Positions 26,643 to 37,361 of a DNA stretch of 64,000 nucleotides are shown here, one piece after another. A model generated the notes under the pieces. The model was given only the letters and a program-made list of their open reading frames with translations. It did no database searches and had not been told where the DNA came from. A program made the position numbers and the translations under genes. The stretch's first letter is position 1. Each line of letters begins with the position of its first letter. Location of the stretch: positions 124,001 through 188,000 of the forward strand of contig NZ_JACOGA010000006.1 in assembly GCF_014284175.1 (NCBI RefSeq). Direction: 5' to 3'. Source of the DNA: Affinundibacterium flavidum. Lineage in GTDB: Bacteria; Pseudomonadota; Gammaproteobacteria; Burkholderiales; Burkholderiaceae_D.

Positions 26643-27491
26643 TTATTTCGCGTTAACTTTGACTTTTAATAATTCAACGTCAAACACCAGATCTGAATTG
26701 GCGGGAATTAAACCATTCCCAACTTCACGTGCACCATACGCGAGTGCTGCAGGAATAATCAGCGTACGCTTGCCGCCAATTTTCATACCTTGCACGCCCA
26801 AATCCCAGCCGCGAATTACTTCACCGCCATTCACTGTAAAACTAAAAGCTTCGCGTTTGCGCGAGCTGTCAAATTCTTTACCTTTTTGACCTTTGGCTTT
26901 GGGATCGCGCAACCAGCCGGTGTAGTGAACCGTGACGGTGTTACCGCTTTTAGCCTCGTCACCTTTACCGATTTTACTGTCGATTTTTTCAACTTCTGGC
27001 ATGTTGATGACATCGAGTAATTCGATATCGAAAATCAAATCAGCATCTGGTGGAATCACGCCACGACCCGCACCACGTGGACCATAGGCCAATGTCGACG
27101 GGATCTGCAAAGTCCGTTTGCCACCGACTTTCATTCCTTGTACGCCTTGTTCCCAGCCGCGAATGACGCGCCCTTCACCTAAGTTGAAACTAAAAGGACC
27201 GCGACCAACTGAGCTATCAAAAGATTTGCCGTGTTGGTTTTCGGCTTGTGGATCACGCAACCAACCTGTGTAATGTACGACCACCGTTTTGCCTACGACA
27301 GCTTCTTTACCGGTGCCAACTACGCTATCGATTTTTTCTAATGTAGCGAATGGCGGAACCACGGCGACTGTTACTGGTGCACTGGCAGCGCTTGCAGCAA
27401 CTTCTTGCTCAGGTTTTTGATCTTGTGCGCTTGCCTGATTGATGCAGAGATGACTGCTTAGTGCGAGGCTGATAAACAAAGCTAATTTCAT
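26643..27491 (-). CDS. Periplasmic FKBP-type peptidyl-prolyl isomerase, two domains
   Basis: A 282-residue prolyl isomerase. A signal peptide (LALFISLALSSHLCI, cleavage near QASAQ) is followed by two tandem FKBP domains (about 55-160 and 165-280). Each has VHYTGWLRD, FDSS, FSF, VIRGWE/DxGVQGMKxGGKRTL and ALAYG. The two copies are very similar, suggesting internal duplication. It likely helps folding in the periplasm. Usual single-domain FKBPs are about half the length. The upstream AGGAA supports the ATG. Confidence 0.9.
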   Translation of the reverse strand: MKLALFISLALSSHLCINQASAQDQKPEQEVAASAASAPVTVAVVPPFATLEKIDSVVGTGKEAVVGKTVVVHYTGWLRDPQAENQHGKSFDSSVGRGPFSFNLGEGRVIRGWEQGVQGMKVGGKRTLQIPSTLAYGPRGAGRGVIPPDADLIFDIELLDVINMPEVEKIDSKIGKGDEAKSGNTVTVHYTGWLRDPKAKGQKGKEFDSSRKREAFSFTVNGGEVIRGWDLGVQGMKIGGKRTLIIPAALAYGAREVGNGLIPANSDLVFDVELLKVKVNAK

Positions 27492-27552
27492 GAAGTAAAT
27501 TCCTGGTTAGATTAGTTGAATTAATGAGAGTGTTTCATACTGTATTACACGA

Positions 27553-27810
27553 TTAGTTGCGTTTCAATTTAGCTTCAAACGCGATATCAAGTTTGCTGGC
27601 TTTACGCGGTGCTTCTTTATTCACGCTATTCACGAAGCGGACAAAGTCATCGATTTCTAGCGGTGCGCAGAGTTTTTCCTGGGTATCTGGATCATGTCCC
27701 AACACCAGATAAAAATGGCCACTGGCGGTTGTTACCATAGAGTAAGGAGCGTTCGCACTGCGTTGTTGCAAACGCAATACAGCGTTACTGGCTTTGGTTG
27801 AACGTGCCAT
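27553..27810 (-). CDS. Conserved small hypothetical protein
   Basis: An 85-residue basic protein (MARSTKASNAVLRLQQRSA...) without signal or membrane segments. Mid-region HFYLVLGHDPDTQEKLCAPLEIDDFVRFVNSV has the look of a small folded domain. I do not recognise a family. ATG 27810 follows AAAGG and is preferred to the longer frame (27849). Confidence 0.6.
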   Translation of the reverse strand: MARSTKASNAVLRLQQRSANAPYSMVTTASGHFYLVLGHDPDTQEKLCAPLEIDDFVRFVNSVNKEAPRKASKLDIAFEAKLKRN

Positions 27811-27988
27811 AAAAACCTTTATCAAAAAACTGCTTAGGAAAATCATCAATATCGCTTATATCATTTAGCCGATACTGGTATCGCGATGCTGCAACATGAT
27901 AATCTAGTCGCTGGCTCAGGAGAATAGCAAAATCGCAGAAGGTACAATATGTCTAAGGCTTTACATTTCACATTACATCAACGGTGGC

Positions 27989-29449
27989 GTGACTACAGAA
28001 AACAGTGTTCGTACGCAATCCGTTTTCAACCCGGCCACCGGGGCGGAAATAGCGCAAGTGGCTTTAGCCGATCCTCGTCAAGTGGATGAGGCGGTGGCCG
28101 CTGCCAAAGCAGCTTGGCCTACATGGTCAGAAACTGCACCCTTACGACGGGCGAGAGTGATGTTCAAATTTAAAGAATTACTGGAACAGAATCACGTCAA
28201 GTTGGCGAGCATCATCACGCGTGAACATGGAAAAATATTGTCGGATGCGATGGGCGAAGTGACACGCGGGATCGAAGTGGTGGAATTTGCCTGCGGCTTA
28301 CCTCAGCTTCTAAAGACGCAGTTTTCTGACAATATTGGTGGCGGTATCGACAATTGGAATATTCGTCAATCATTGGGTGTGACGGTCGGCATCACGCCCT
28401 TTAATTTCCCTTTTATGGTGCCAATGTGGATGGCACCCTTAGCGATTGCCTGTGGTAATACCTTTATCTTGAAGCCTTCAGAACGTGATCCTTCTGCATC
28501 TTTGCTGATCGCAGAACTATTCCAGCAAGCGGGATTGCCGGATGGGGTTTTCAATGTTTTGCAAGGCGATAAGGTTGCGGTTGATGCCTTGTTAGCGCAT
28601 CCTGATGTGGCGGCGATTTCTTTTGTCGGCTCGACCCCGATTGCAGAATACATTCATAGTGAAGGCAGTCGTTTTGGTAAGCGCGTACAAGCCTTGGGCG
28701 GCGCGAAAAATCATTTGGTCGTGATGCCGGATGCGAATCTGGAGCAAGCGGTTGATGCCTTAATGGGCGCTGCTTACGGTTCGGCTGGAGAACGTTGCAT
28801 GGCAATTTCGGTGGCGGTTGCAGTCGGCGATATCGCGGACGAATTAGTCGCCAAGTTGGCGCCACGTGTGCGCGCTTTGAAAGTCGGTGATGGGATGGCG
28901 GCGGAGGTCGAAATGGGACCGGTAATCAGCGCTGTACATCGCACTAAGATAGAGACTTTGATTGCCAGCGGCGTGGAGCAAGGCGCGCAATTAGTGGTGG
29001 ATGGACGTGGCTTGCAGGTGAGCGGACAGGAGCAAGGCTATTTTATCGGTGGCTCCTTGTTTGATCATGTACAAGAAGGAATGCGGATTCATAGTGAAGA
29101 AATTTTCGGGCCGGTGTTGTGCGTAGTACGCGTGCCAGATTTTAGCGCGGCGCTTGATCTGATTAATCGCCACGAGTTTGGGAATGGCGTTTCTTTGTTT
29201 ACGGCGGATGGAAATACGGCACGTGAATTTTCACGTCGGGTGCAGGTCGGTATGGTTGGTATTAATGTGCCGATTCCAGTACCGATGGCATGGCACTCAT
29301 TCGGCGGCTGGAAGCGTTCTTTGTTTGGGGATATGCATGCCTATGGCGAGGAGGGAATTCGCTTCTATACGCGCTATAAATCGATTATGCAGCGTTGGCC
29401 GGATAGTATTGCCAAGGGTGCGGAATTTACTATGCCAGTGGCGAAATGA
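27989..29449 (+). CDS. mmsA: Methylmalonate-semialdehyde dehydrogenase (CoA-acylating)
   Basis: A 486-residue aldehyde dehydrogenase that converts malonate/methylmalonate semialdehyde to acetyl- or propionyl-CoA in valine, thymine or inositol breakdown. Family blocks are [60 protein letters not shown], the catalytic Cys in SAGERCMA and SEEIFGPVL. Translation is drawn from GTG 27989, but the true family start (HYINGG) is encoded just upstream in frame with no start codon, while ATG 27949 with a good ribosome site is one frame away. A frameshift near 27970 is likely. Confidence 0.88.
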   Translation: MTTENSVRTQSVFNPATGAEIAQVALADPRQVDEAVAAAKAAWPTWSETAPLRRARVMFKFKELLEQNHVKLASIITREHGKILSDAMGEVTRGIEVVEFACGLPQLLKTQFSDNIGGGIDNWNIRQSLGVTVGITPFNFPFMVPMWMAPLAIACGNTFILKPSERDPSASLLIAELFQQAGLPDGVFNVLQGDKVAVDALLAHPDVAAISFVGSTPIAEYIHSEGSRFGKRVQALGGAKNHLVVMPDANLEQAVDALMGAAYGSAGERCMAISVAVAVGDIADELVAKLAPRVRALKVGDGMAAEVEMGPVISAVHRTKIETLIASGVEQGAQLVVDGRGLQVSGQEQGYFIGGSLFDHVQEGMRIHSEEIFGPVLCVVRVPDFSAALDLINRHEFGNGVSLFTADGNTAREFSRRVQVGMVGINVPIPVPMAWHSFGGWKRSLFGDMHAYGEEGIRFYTRYKSIMQRWPDSIAKGAEFTMPVAK

Positions 29450-29529
29450 ATGAGGGGTTGAATTGATTGACGGATGAACCGCTGTGTGCATCGCGCACGT
29501 CATTTAACAGAGTTGGTTCGCGAATAAGA

Positions 29530-29610
29530 TGGTGCGCATGGCGCACCATACGGGGAAATAATTTGATTATAGTGTGCGCGGAGTTTTCGTAGGGTGCGCC
29601 GTGCGCACCT
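29530..29610. repeat. REP-like palindromes after mmsA
   Basis: Two related perfect hairpins: TGGTGCGC-ATG-GCGCACCA at 29530-29548 and GGTGCGC-CGT-GCGCACC at 29593-29609. They share the GGTGCGC arm. The type is common in extragenic DNA of proteobacteria and may act as a convergent terminator or a REP element. Confidence 0.7.
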
Positions 29611-29651
29611 ATCGATAAACGCTGTGAATACTGTCAACGCCCCAATTTCAC

Positions 29652-30380
29652 TCAGCACGCACTGTATTTACCAGGCTCCACACCAATCAGGCGCGTGATT
29701 TTCAAATAATTCTGGATGCGCATTTGCTGTTGTTGATAGCCGATATTCGCTGGTGGTTTGCTGCATTCCAAGTCACCATTAATGCTGCGCACGGTTTCGC
29801 CGAAGCCCAAGTTTTGCTTGATGGCGACATGGCTAGGCAGTGGGCCTGATCCCTTAATTTCCATCCAATACCAGAGTGCAGTTTTCCAGGCGACTGTCGC
29901 ATCGCGTGACACCATATCCGGATCATTTAAGAGATCTAAGCCTAGCGCTTTTCCGGCTAAGGCGTAATTAAAATTCCAGCTGAGTTGAATTGGACCACGA
30001 CCAAAATATTGCTTACCCTGGGCACAGGGTACGCCTTGCTTATCATTGCAATAGTGATCGTGAGTGCTAGTGTCAACTTCGGTGATGGCGCGTAATTCGA
30101 GTGACTCGTGCATGATATTGGCGAGAAAGGCGGCGACTTCACGTTGGTTGTCAGCGCTACTGCCAAAGTTGCCGAATTCAGGATACGCCTTGATCGCTGC
30201 TAGCAAACCTGCATAGGTATAAAACGGAATTCGTTGCGGAAATAGCTGTTCGAATTGTGCTTCGCTAATCATGAAGGCTTTGCTGCTTGGTTGATCTGCG
30301 GCACGCAATTCAGGTGTCGTAATACAGGCAGTGAGGGCGAGTACGAGCGTGCTGGCACCGATATAGGAAATAATTTTCAT
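29652..30380 (-). CDS. GH19 chitinase-like lipoprotein
   Basis: A 242-residue protein with a lipoprotein signal (STLVLALTAC, Cys about residue 19) and a GH19 chitinase/lysozyme domain. Catalytic Glu candidates are in NIMHESLELRA and AITEVD, followed by the substrate loop YFGRGPIQLSWNFNYA and the C-terminal VRSINGDLEC. GH19 enzymes cut chitin or peptidoglycan. With lipid anchoring, cell-surface chitin hydrolysis or wall turnover is possible. Other chitin genes are not seen nearby. Several Cys suggest disulphides. Confidence 0.88.
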   Translation of the reverse strand: MKIISYIGASTLVLALTACITTPELRAADQPSSKAFMISEAQFEQLFPQRIPFYTYAGLLAAIKAYPEFGNFGSSADNQREVAAFLANIMHESLELRAITEVDTSTHDHYCNDKQGVPCAQGKQYFGRGPIQLSWNFNYALAGKALGLDLLNDPDMVSRDATVAWKTALWYWMEIKGSGPLPSHVAIKQNLGFGETVRSINGDLECSKPPANIGYQQQQMRIQNYLKITRLIGVEPGKYSAC

Positions 30381-30507
30381 TAAAGCTTTCTGAAGGATTC
30401 GCGATAATTTAGCTGTAACTAACAGGAGTTTGAAGCTTAATCAAAGTCGAGTTTGAAAGCAAAGAAGTGGTATTGAATCCGAGAAAAAAATGTAGACGAA
30501 AGGACGA

Positions 30508-30540
30508 AAAAATGGCGAACCGAAGTTCGCCATTTTACTG
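30508..30540 (-). terminator. Terminator after the TonB-dependent receptor
   Basis: AAAATGGCGAAC (30509-30520) pairs perfectly with GTTCGCCATTTT (30525-30536) around CGAA; it is T-rich beyond the stem on the minus strand. Confidence 0.85.
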
Positions 30541-30556
30541 ACAAGGACTAATCAGA

Positions 30557-33448
30557 TTAGAACTTGATCGTTGCGCCTACACTAAAATATCGACCAACTG
30601 CATCGTAGTTTTGTGGGAAGGTGTTGCCACTATTAGTGCCTGTTGAACCGATGGTGGAACCAACGATAGGAGGTGCCTTGTTGCTGGCGTTGTTGATACT
30701 GAGGTTAAAGCGGACATGCTTGTTAAAATTCCAAACAGCACTTAAGTCGATATAGTTGTAAGCATCAATTTTTGCATAGGCTGGCAAGAAGTTTGTTCCG
30801 CCTGGCTCTTCCGTTACAGCACTGACGTGACGCCAGTTATAACCGACTACAAATTCACCAAATGTCCAGGCTGTACGTTGGTTGAATTTATTTTTGTAGT
30901 TAGGAGCGCCGCATGCGACTGAGTAATAGCCGAGACAATGTCTTGTGACCGAAATTGGAGATGCTTTGATCACGAAAGAGTTGACGATATTCATATCAAA
31001 ACCGAAGTCCAATTTCCCATATTTTGCATCTAATCCAAGTTCGCTGACAGGCAATTGATATTTCATGCTGAGATCATAGCCAGCAGTATTTTGTTTGCCA
31101 GAGTTCGTGGTGGGTGTAACAACGCCTGGCGAATCTGCACCGTTGAAAGAACCGTCAGCCTTGCTTCGCAAAATGGCAGCACAATTCGAATTAAATGCCA
31201 TGGTTGGATTACGTACTGGGTCATAGCAATCATCTAATACATCTGTGACGCTTGGCGCGGAAATCGCATTTGTGATTTCTATCTTGTAATAATCCAAACT
31301 AATCGACAGATTTCGCAAAGGGGTTACGACGAATCCTATCGTATTCGTTTTAGCTTTCTCTGGTTCCAGATTAGGATTACCACCGAATTGATTATTGATT
31401 TGGCTAGCAGATGGTTTTGCTAAAGAACCAATGACACTCAATGGCACTCCAGTTTGTAAACAAAGATTCGATAAGGTTCCTGCTTTATTAGCATCCGTTT
31501 TATTAATTAAATCTAATTGGCAATGATCTTTTGATGCATTACTGAGCCCTGTAATGACAGGAGCAAATAACTCATTGACGTTAGGTGCTCTTGTGGCCAA
31601 TTGTGTCATCCCACGAATACGCAAAGTCTTAATGGGTTCCCATTCTCCACCGTATTTATAGCTACCGTAGTCTTGTGCTTTTTTTGCTGTTTCAAAAGTG
31701 GTTTGGCGATAACCCACTTCTAAATTGAGTCTGCGAATGAAGGGTGCGTCTTTCACCAATGGAATCAGCGATTCAAGCGCATATTCTTTTAATTTGAAAG
31801 TTCCTGAACGATCAGGTGTGGGTGCACCTGTTCCTAATACTTCACCTTGTAGTTGAGAAGCAGCATCTGAACGGGTTAGTGCAGTGACTTTACGTTGTTC
31901 TGCACTTACAGCAACGTTTATTGCTTGTTTTGCCCATGGACTTTGTATATCGCCAAGTTCGCCAGAAGCGGATACGGCGGCTACGTCTTGATCCACACCT
32001 TGCATTAAGATGGCACTCTGATTGATAAATGCGAGTTGATCAGCTGTGATAGAACCTGCTGCTCCCCAAACGTTCAAAGGAACGCAACCGTTAGATGCGT
32101 CAACACACTTGCCTGTCGCAACAGAATTCAAAGCTTGCTTTACTTTAGAGAGAGAACCCCAGTTTCTACGCAATTGAGTCTGGTCTGCTGATCCACGACT
32201 CCAGTATCCATCATAGTTCCAGCTACCAGCAATTTCACCCTTTAGACCTAATGTATATTGGAGTGTTTTATTACTAAAATCATTGAATCGAGGTCCCATT
32301 TCTGTAAAGCGACGGCCAATGGAGAGTGGAACGATAGTGGTGTTTCCGACTACACAATTTGCTGCTGAGATATTACGTCGTAGACATAATTGTTCACGAG
32401 CCGCGGCTGGAATGAATGGGTTTCCAATAGGGACACTAAAAGTGTTATTAAAGGTGCCAGATTCAGCTAAAGTTGATGCGACCACACTTGATGTATAAAA
32501 CATCTCTGCGTAGGCTTCAAAATTTTCATTGATTTTATAGTTTGCTAATGAGGTTGCTTGTGAACGATCCAAACCAGTAACAAAATAATTTAATGGATTG
32601 AAGTTGTAGAGTTTAACTGGTTGAATTAATTTCCCTGTTGCCGGATCGATTTGCCAGGCGTCGGCGGTCTTATCGGTCGCGCCGTCAACTGGTAAAGTAT
32701 TAAAGCGTCCAGGAATTGTGGTGGAAGAACCATCTGCAGCGCCGGTTTCAGAGTTGAGTGAACTTAATCCAAATGAGCGAGTTCCTTGCGTTAATGGATC
32801 CGTTTTTGTTTTACCTAAACTCAATACGACATTACCGCGACCTTGGTCTAAGCTAGCGCCCATTGTAACGTCGGTACGATGGCGTTTGGCATCTGCTTTG
32901 CTGGTAGATCCGTATGATGTGTTGACTTCAAAACCCTGAAAGTTTTTCTTCAAATTGAAGTTGGCGACACCGGATACGGCATCTGCACCATAAACAACAG
33001 ACGCGCCACCGGTCAATAGATCGACGCGACTAATCAGTGCAACAGGAATGGAATTGGTATCAACAACACCAGCGAGGTTGAATGGTACCAAACGACGACC
33101 ATTGACCAAAACCAAGGTGCGATTCGGTCCCAAGCCACGTAAGTCAATTGTTGCTCCACCACCTGTACCATTGTTGGTGCCAGGACCAATTGCAGGAACT
33201 GCCGCTGGTAAGCCTTTAAAAAATTCTTCAACAGCAATAGGTTGTGAGGATTTGATTTCTTCGGCGGTAATAGAGCCAATCGGGCTGTTTGAGGTCGTGC
33301 CTGGCGATGTAATTCTTGTACCAGTGACGACAACGGACTCCACCTTATTATCCTGTGCCAATGCTGGTAAAGCCATGACACCCATACTTGCCACGACACT
33401 ACCTGTAAACATCATGCGCATTGAGCGCGATAGGACTTTCTCGATCAT
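30557..33448 (-). CDS. TonB-dependent outer-membrane receptor
   Basis: A 963-residue outer-membrane transporter. A signal peptide (VVASMGVMALPALAQ) leads to a TonB box-like VESVVVTG, then the plug domain (LRGLGPNRTLVLVNGRRLVPF, VDLLTGGASVVYGADAVSGV) and a beta-barrel ending in aromatic-terminated strands with final F. The large barrel and the plug style (GPGTNNGTGGGATIDLRG) resemble the group often linked to complex carbohydrates or peptides in Proteobacteria, but no ligand can be given. AGGAG precedes the ATG. It is divergent from the TauE/SafE gene. Confidence 0.92.
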   Translation of the reverse strand: MIEKVLSRSMRMMFTGSVVASMGVMALPALAQDNKVESVVVTGTRITSPGTTSNSPIGSITAEEIKSSQPIAVEEFFKGLPAAVPAIGPGTNNGTGGGATIDLRGLGPNRTLVLVNGRRLVPFNLAGVVDTNSIPVALISRVDLLTGGASVVYGADAVSGVANFNLKKNFQGFEVNTSYGSTSKADAKRHRTDVTMGASLDQGRGNVVLSLGKTKTDPLTQGTRSFGLSSLNSETGAADGSSTTIPGRFNTLPVDGATDKTADAWQIDPATGKLIQPVKLYNFNPLNYFVTGLDRSQATSLANYKINENFEAYAEMFYTSSVVASTLAESGTFNNTFSVPIGNPFIPAAAREQLCLRRNISAANCVVGNTTIVPLSIGRRFTEMGPRFNDFSNKTLQYTLGLKGEIAGSWNYDGYWSRGSADQTQLRRNWGSLSKVKQALNSVATGKCVDASNGCVPLNVWGAAGSITADQLAFINQSAILMQGVDQDVAAVSASGELGDIQSPWAKQAINVAVSAEQRKVTALTRSDAASQLQGEVLGTGAPTPDRSGTFKLKEYALESLIPLVKDAPFIRRLNLEVGYRQTTFETAKKAQDYGSYKYGGEWEPIKTLRIRGMTQLATRAPNVNELFAPVITGLSNASKDHCQLDLINKTDANKAGTLSNLCLQTGVPLSVIGSLAKPSASQINNQFGGNPNLEPEKAKTNTIGFVVTPLRNLSISLDYYKIEITNAISAPSVTDVLDDCYDPVRNPTMAFNSNCAAILRSKADGSFNGADSPGVVTPTTNSGKQNTAGYDLSMKYQLPVSELGLDAKYGKLDFGFDMNIVNSFVIKASPISVTRHCLGYYSVACGAPNYKNKFNQRTAWTFGEFVVGYNWRHVSAVTEEPGGTNFLPAYAKIDAYNYIDLSAVWNFNKHVRFNLSINNASNKAPPIVGSTIGSTGTNSGNTFPQNYDAVGRYFSVGATIKF

Positions 33449-33796
33449 TTAGTACTCCTCTATTGGAAATAATGGTTTTTTTAAGTACACCATTGTGGAT
33501 AGCGTTGAGATTTACAAATCCCTCAGGAATTTTCATCCTTTTAATGCACGTTGTTTTTAATTGCGTGTCTGACTTGCCAACTATTGGGGAACAATTGACG
33601 CAAGTGACATCAAAGCATTTTCTTAAAGACAATGTCAATGGAAGTTCTTTTTCTGTTTATGGGATACAACGAAACATTTCGATTCAAATTGCCGTTCGTT
33701 GTATTTGATGTTGTCTTGTGGAAATGCGCTTGATTTTCTGCGACTTTCGTGAATGAGCTTGTTATGCTTTGTTCTTGTGTATAAATTGGACTAGAT
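33449..33796. other. Divergent promoter region
   Basis: A 348-bp spacer between the receptor (minus) and the permease (plus). It carries the AGGAG site of the receptor. Its open frames are short and lack coding character. No operator palindrome or terminator was seen. Confidence 0.5.
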
Positions 33797-34558
33797 GTGA
33801 CAGATTATTTGATATTAGGAATCGCGGGCTTTTGCGCTGGTTTTGTTGACGCGGTAGTTGGTGGTGGCGGCTTAATACAATTGCCAGCTTTGTTTTCGGT
33901 ATTTTCTGCTGCAGCACCCGCGAGCCTGTTGGGCACCAGCAAATTTGCAGGTGTGTGGGGAACTTCCGTAGCGGCGATGAACTATGTCAAGGCGGTGCGC
34001 TTGCAGTGGCATATTATTATCCCTGCTTGCATAATGGCTTTTGTTTTTTCGTTTATCGGTGCTGTGACCGTAACGCATATACCTCCGACTTATTTGCGCA
34101 AAGCATTGCCATTTATTTTGATTGCGATTGCGATCTATACTTTCTGGAAAAAGGATCTTGGTGCGAAATCGGTATTGTTGCACTCTGGACGCAAGGAACT
34201 AATTCTGGCGATGTTGGTTGGTGCCGGGGTAGGGTTTTATGATGGCTTTTTTGGACCTGGTACTGGTAGCTTTTTTATCTTTATTTTTGTGCGCATTTTT
34301 GGTTATGACTTTTTACAAGCATCAGCCTCTGCTAAAGTATTGAATGTAGCCTGTAATGTTGCTGCCTTGATCTGGTTTGGATACAGCGGGCATATTATGT
34401 GGTTGATGGGTTTGGGAATGGCGGTCTGTGGGGTATTGGGATCAATCGCGGGAAGTCGGATGGCGATTAAGCATGGCAGTGGATTTGTGCGGGTGCTCTT
34501 TTTGCTGGTAGTGAGCGTATTAGTGATGAAGACCTCTTACGACGCATTCTTTAAATGA
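33797..34558 (+). CDS. TauE/SafE (TSUP) family permease
   Basis: A 253-residue inner-membrane protein with about seven to eight hydrophobic helices and the family motifs GFVDAVVGGGGLIQLPALF near the start and GFYDGFFGPGTGSFF in the second half, which mark the TSUP fold of two inverted halves. Members export sulphite, sulphoacetate or other small anions; substrate here is unknown. The start is GTG at 33797. It is followed by a parS-like site. Confidence 0.88.
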   Translation: MTDYLILGIAGFCAGFVDAVVGGGGLIQLPALFSVFSAAAPASLLGTSKFAGVWGTSVAAMNYVKAVRLQWHIIIPACIMAFVFSFIGAVTVTHIPPTYLRKALPFILIAIAIYTFWKKDLGAKSVLLHSGRKELILAMLVGAGVGFYDGFFGPGTGSFFIFIFVRIFGYDFLQASASAKVLNVACNVAALIWFGYSGHIMWLMGLGMAVCGVLGSIAGSRMAIKHGSGFVRVLFLLVVSVLVMKTSYDAFFK

Positions 34559-34561
34559 CCA

Positions 34562-34577
34562 CGTTCCACGTGAAACA
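34562..34577. promoter_or_regulatory. parS-like site 1
   Basis: CGTTCCACGTGAAACA matches the ParB-binding consensus TGTTTCACGTGAAACA at 14 of 16 bases. It lies just after the permease gene. Confidence 0.75.
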
Positions 34578-34607
34578 ATTTTGAATTGAAAGTGCTTGGG
34601 GATAATT

Positions 34608-35255
34608 TTGGATCAGATGATAGACAAAATATTTCAGCGGACTGAATTGGGTGAGGCAGAAATCCGTCAGCGCAACTTGCCATTAAGTAGAGCGGAGCAA
34701 GTAGTTTTGTTGGCTATAGATGGGCAGTTGAGCTATTCCCAGTTGCAGCTTGAATTCGTTAACGATTCTTCCATAGAGTTTGAAAAAGTCATTGAGAGCC
34801 TGTTGAGGAAGGAATTGGTATGCGCTGTCAAAGAGAAATCTTCGCAAGTGTCGTCATCAGGCAGTATTCAGACGACTTCGTTCGAAGTCCCTAGTTCCGC
34901 TGACGATGATTTTTTCTCCTCCTCTATGGATCCCATGAATAGTGGTTCGGGATTAGTCGTAGATACCAAGACTAAGTCCATGCGCTCAGTCAATTTGAAA
35001 AACAAGAAGCAAGAGAGTGTCTATGATGTAGATATTCCGCTTTCGCTTGAGTTAGATACCAAGTTAAGGTTGAAGAAGGACAAGCGGAAGAGTAAATTGG
35101 TGCAAGTGTTTCCCGAGCCGGAAAAGCCAAAAAAGCGTCGGCGTTCTAAGCGTCCTGTCGCTCCACCTGCAAGTAAGTGGCCTATGCGCATTTACATGGG
35201 TTTGACCGCAATTGGCATTTTGTTGGTGCTGGTGGCCGTCGCGGTGAAGATGTAA
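34608..35255 (+). CDS. Hypothetical protein with C-terminal membrane anchor
   Basis: A protein of about 215 residues, between two parS-like sites. Residues about 1-75 may form a small winged-helix-like domain (LSRAEQVVLLAIDGQLSYSQLQ). The middle is Ser/Asp-rich, followed by a very basic stretch (PEKPKKRRRSKRP) and one C-terminal membrane helix (MGLTAIGILLVLVAVAV). The start is uncertain: TTG 34608 has GGGGA upstream, ATG 34617 is the next. No known family is recognised. Confidence 0.7.
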   Translation: MDQMIDKIFQRTELGEAEIRQRNLPLSRAEQVVLLAIDGQLSYSQLQLEFVNDSSIEFEKVIESLLRKELVCAVKEKSSQVSSSGSIQTTSFEVPSSADDDFFSSSMDPMNSGSGLVVDTKTKSMRSVNLKNKKQESVYDVDIPLSLELDTKLRLKKDKRKSKLVQVFPEPEKPKKRRRSKRPVAPPASKWPMRIYMGLTAIGILLVLVAVAVKM

Positions 35256-35279
35256 AACTGTTTCACGTGAAACAGTTTT
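35254..35279. promoter_or_regulatory. parS site 2 (perfect)
   Basis: TGTTTCACGTGAAACA at 35259-35274 is a perfect match to the ParB consensus and is the core of a 26-bp perfect palindrome. It lies between the hypothetical gene and mnmG. Confidence 0.93.
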
Positions 35280-35399
35280 CTGAATTTTTACAGTTTTTGG
35301 AGTGGGATTCAGGTTTTGCGACAGCAAAAGCATCTATAATCGTGCCTCGTATAAGTTTTACCGTATCGTCACCAAGCAATTCCTCCTTGAGCTATCCAC

Positions 35400-37358
35400 A
35401 TGTTTTATCCAAATGAATTCGATGTCATCGTCGTTGGCGGCGGTCATGCCGGTACAGAAGCCGCTTTGGCTTCCGCACGCATGGGCCAAAAAACGCTATT
35501 GCTGACCCATAATATTGAGACCCTAGGACAGATGTCTTGCAATCCATCGATAGGTGGAATTGGTAAAGGACATCTGGTGAAAGAGGTTGATGCCATGGGT
35601 GGTGCGATGGCGATCGCGACAGATGAGGCTGGCATACAATTCCGCATTTTGAATTCATCTAAGGGCCCTGCAGTACGGGCAACCCGCGCCCAAGCTGACC
35701 GGATTTTGTATAAGCAAGCAATCCGCAGTCGCCTTGAGAATCAAGAAAACCTGTGGATTTTTCAGCAAGCCGTCGATGACCTGATGGTGGAGGGTGATAG
35801 AGTCGTCGGTGCTGTGACGCAGGTTGGCCTGAAATTTAAGGCGCGTGCTGTGGTGTTAACAGCTGGTACTTTCCTCGATGGGAAGATCCATGTTGGTCTA
35901 AATAGTTATTCAGCCGGTCGTGCTGGCGATCCACCAGCTATCTCTTTGTCCAGTCGCCTCAAAGAATTGGCGTTGCCGCAAGGCCGTTTGAAGACGGGAA
36001 CCCCACCACGGATTGATGGTCGCAGCATCGATTTCTCCCAAATGGAAGAGCAGCCGGGCGATCTCGATCCTATTCCTGTCTTCTCGGTTATGGGTAATGT
36101 CGGTATGCATCCACGTCAAATGCCATGTTGGATTACCCATACCAATGCAAAAACGCATGACATTATCCGTGCGGGTTTAGACCGTAGCCCCATGTACACG
36201 GGTGTGATTGAGGGTGTTGGCCCACGTTATTGCCCGTCGATAGAGGACAAGATTCATCGCTTTTCAGGCAAAGATTCACATCAGATTTTCCTTGAGCCAG
36301 AAGGTTTGACGACGAACGAATTCTATCCAAATGGCATCTCCACCAGCCTGCCATTTGACGTGCAATTAGAGCTGGTGCGTTCTATGCGTGGTATGGAAAA
36401 CGCTTATATTTTGCGCCCCGGCTATGCAATCGAATACGATTATTTTGATCCGCGCGGTTTGAAAACTTCGCTGGAAACCCGTTCTATCCAAGGTTTGTTC
36501 TTCGCTGGCCAGATCAATGGCACCACAGGATATGAAGAAGCAGCAGCCCAAGGGATGCTGGCAGGTCTGAATGCCGCATTGCAAACACAGGGCAAAGAGG
36601 CCTGGGTTCCACGTCGTGATGAAGCCTATCTGGGCGTATTGGTCGATGATCTGGTCACCAAAGGCGTGCAAGAACCCTACCGTATGTTCACCAGCCGTGC
36701 CGAATTCCGTCTGAGTTTGCGCGAAGATAATGCCGATATGCGCCTGACGGAAATAGGTCGTCAACTCGGTTGTGTCAGCGATAAGCAATGGCAAATGTTC
36801 GAAGAAAAGCGTGAAGCTGTTTCACGTGAAATGGAAAGATTGAAATCAACCTGGGTCAATCCACGTATCGTCGAAGATGCTGAAGCAGAGCGTGTCGTCG
36901 GTAAGGCTCTGGAGCGCGAGTATTCTCTGGCGGATTTATTGCGCCGTCCGCAGGTTACTTATGATCACTTGATGACGCTTAAAGGCAAAGAAGGACAATC
37001 CCTAGGCGGTGAAGTTGTCACCGATCCGGCAGTCAAAGAACAGATAGAAATTCAAATCAAGTATTCAGGCTATATCGGACGTCAGGCCAAAGAGGTAGAA
37101 CGTCAGGCGCATTATGAGAATTTGAAAATGCCAGAGGACTTTGATTATCTGGAAGTAAATGGCCTCTCAATCGAAGTGAAGCAAAAACTGAATGCGCAGA
37201 AACCAGAAACTTTAGGGCAGTGTGGCCGTATCTCTGGTGTGACGCCCGCGGCTTTGTCTTTGTTGCTAGTGCATTTAAAAAAACGTGGCTTTAAAGGTTT
37301 TGCCAATGCAGCACCTGCCAATGATGAAGAACTGAATGTCAAAGTGGTAGGTGAATAA
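35400..37358 (+). CDS. mnmG: tRNA uridine-5-carboxymethylaminomethyl modification enzyme MnmG
   Basis: A 652-residue FAD enzyme that, with MnmE, builds the cmnm5 group on wobble uridine 34 of tRNAs. The FAD-binding start is [16 protein letters not shown], followed by [15 protein letters not shown], the GidA signature [10 protein letters not shown] and the C-terminal helical MnmE/tRNA-binding domain ([18 protein letters not shown]). Full length. It begins the mnmG-rsmG-parA-parB group. A parS-like site lies inside it at 36818. Confidence 0.96.
   Translation: MFYPNEFDVIVVGGGHAGTEAALASARMGQKTLLLTHNIETLGQMSCNPSIGGIGKGHLVKEVDAMGGAMAIATDEAGIQFRILNSSKGPAVRATRAQADRILYKQAIRSRLENQENLWIFQQAVDDLMVEGDRVVGAVTQVGLKFKARAVVLTAGTFLDGKIHVGLNSYSAGRAGDPPAISLSSRLKELALPQGRLKTGTPPRIDGRSIDFSQMEEQPGDLDPIPVFSVMGNVGMHPRQMPCWITHTNAKTHDIIRAGLDRSPMYTGVIEGVGPRYCPSIEDKIHRFSGKDSHQIFLEPEGLTTNEFYPNGISTSLPFDVQLELVRSMRGMENAYILRPGYAIEYDYFDPRGLKTSLETRSIQGLFFAGQINGTTGYEEAAAQGMLAGLNAALQTQGKEAWVPRRDEAYLGVLVDDLVTKGVQEPYRMFTSRAEFRLSLREDNADMRLTEIGRQLGCVSDKQWQMFEEKREAVSREMERLKSTWVNPRIVEDAEAERVVGKALEREYSLADLLRRPQVTYDHLMTLKGKEGQSLGGEVVTDPAVKEQIEIQIKYSGYIGRQAKEVERQAHYENLKMPEDFDYLEVNGLSIEVKQKLNAQKPETLGQCGRISGVTPAALSLLLVHLKKRGFKGFANAAPANDEELNVKVVGE
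36818..36833. promoter_or_regulatory. parS-like site 3 inside mnmG
   Basis: TGTTTCACGTGAAATG matches the ParB consensus at 14 of 16 bases. It is located within the mnmG coding sequence. Confidence 0.75.
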
Positions 37359-37361
37359 GCG

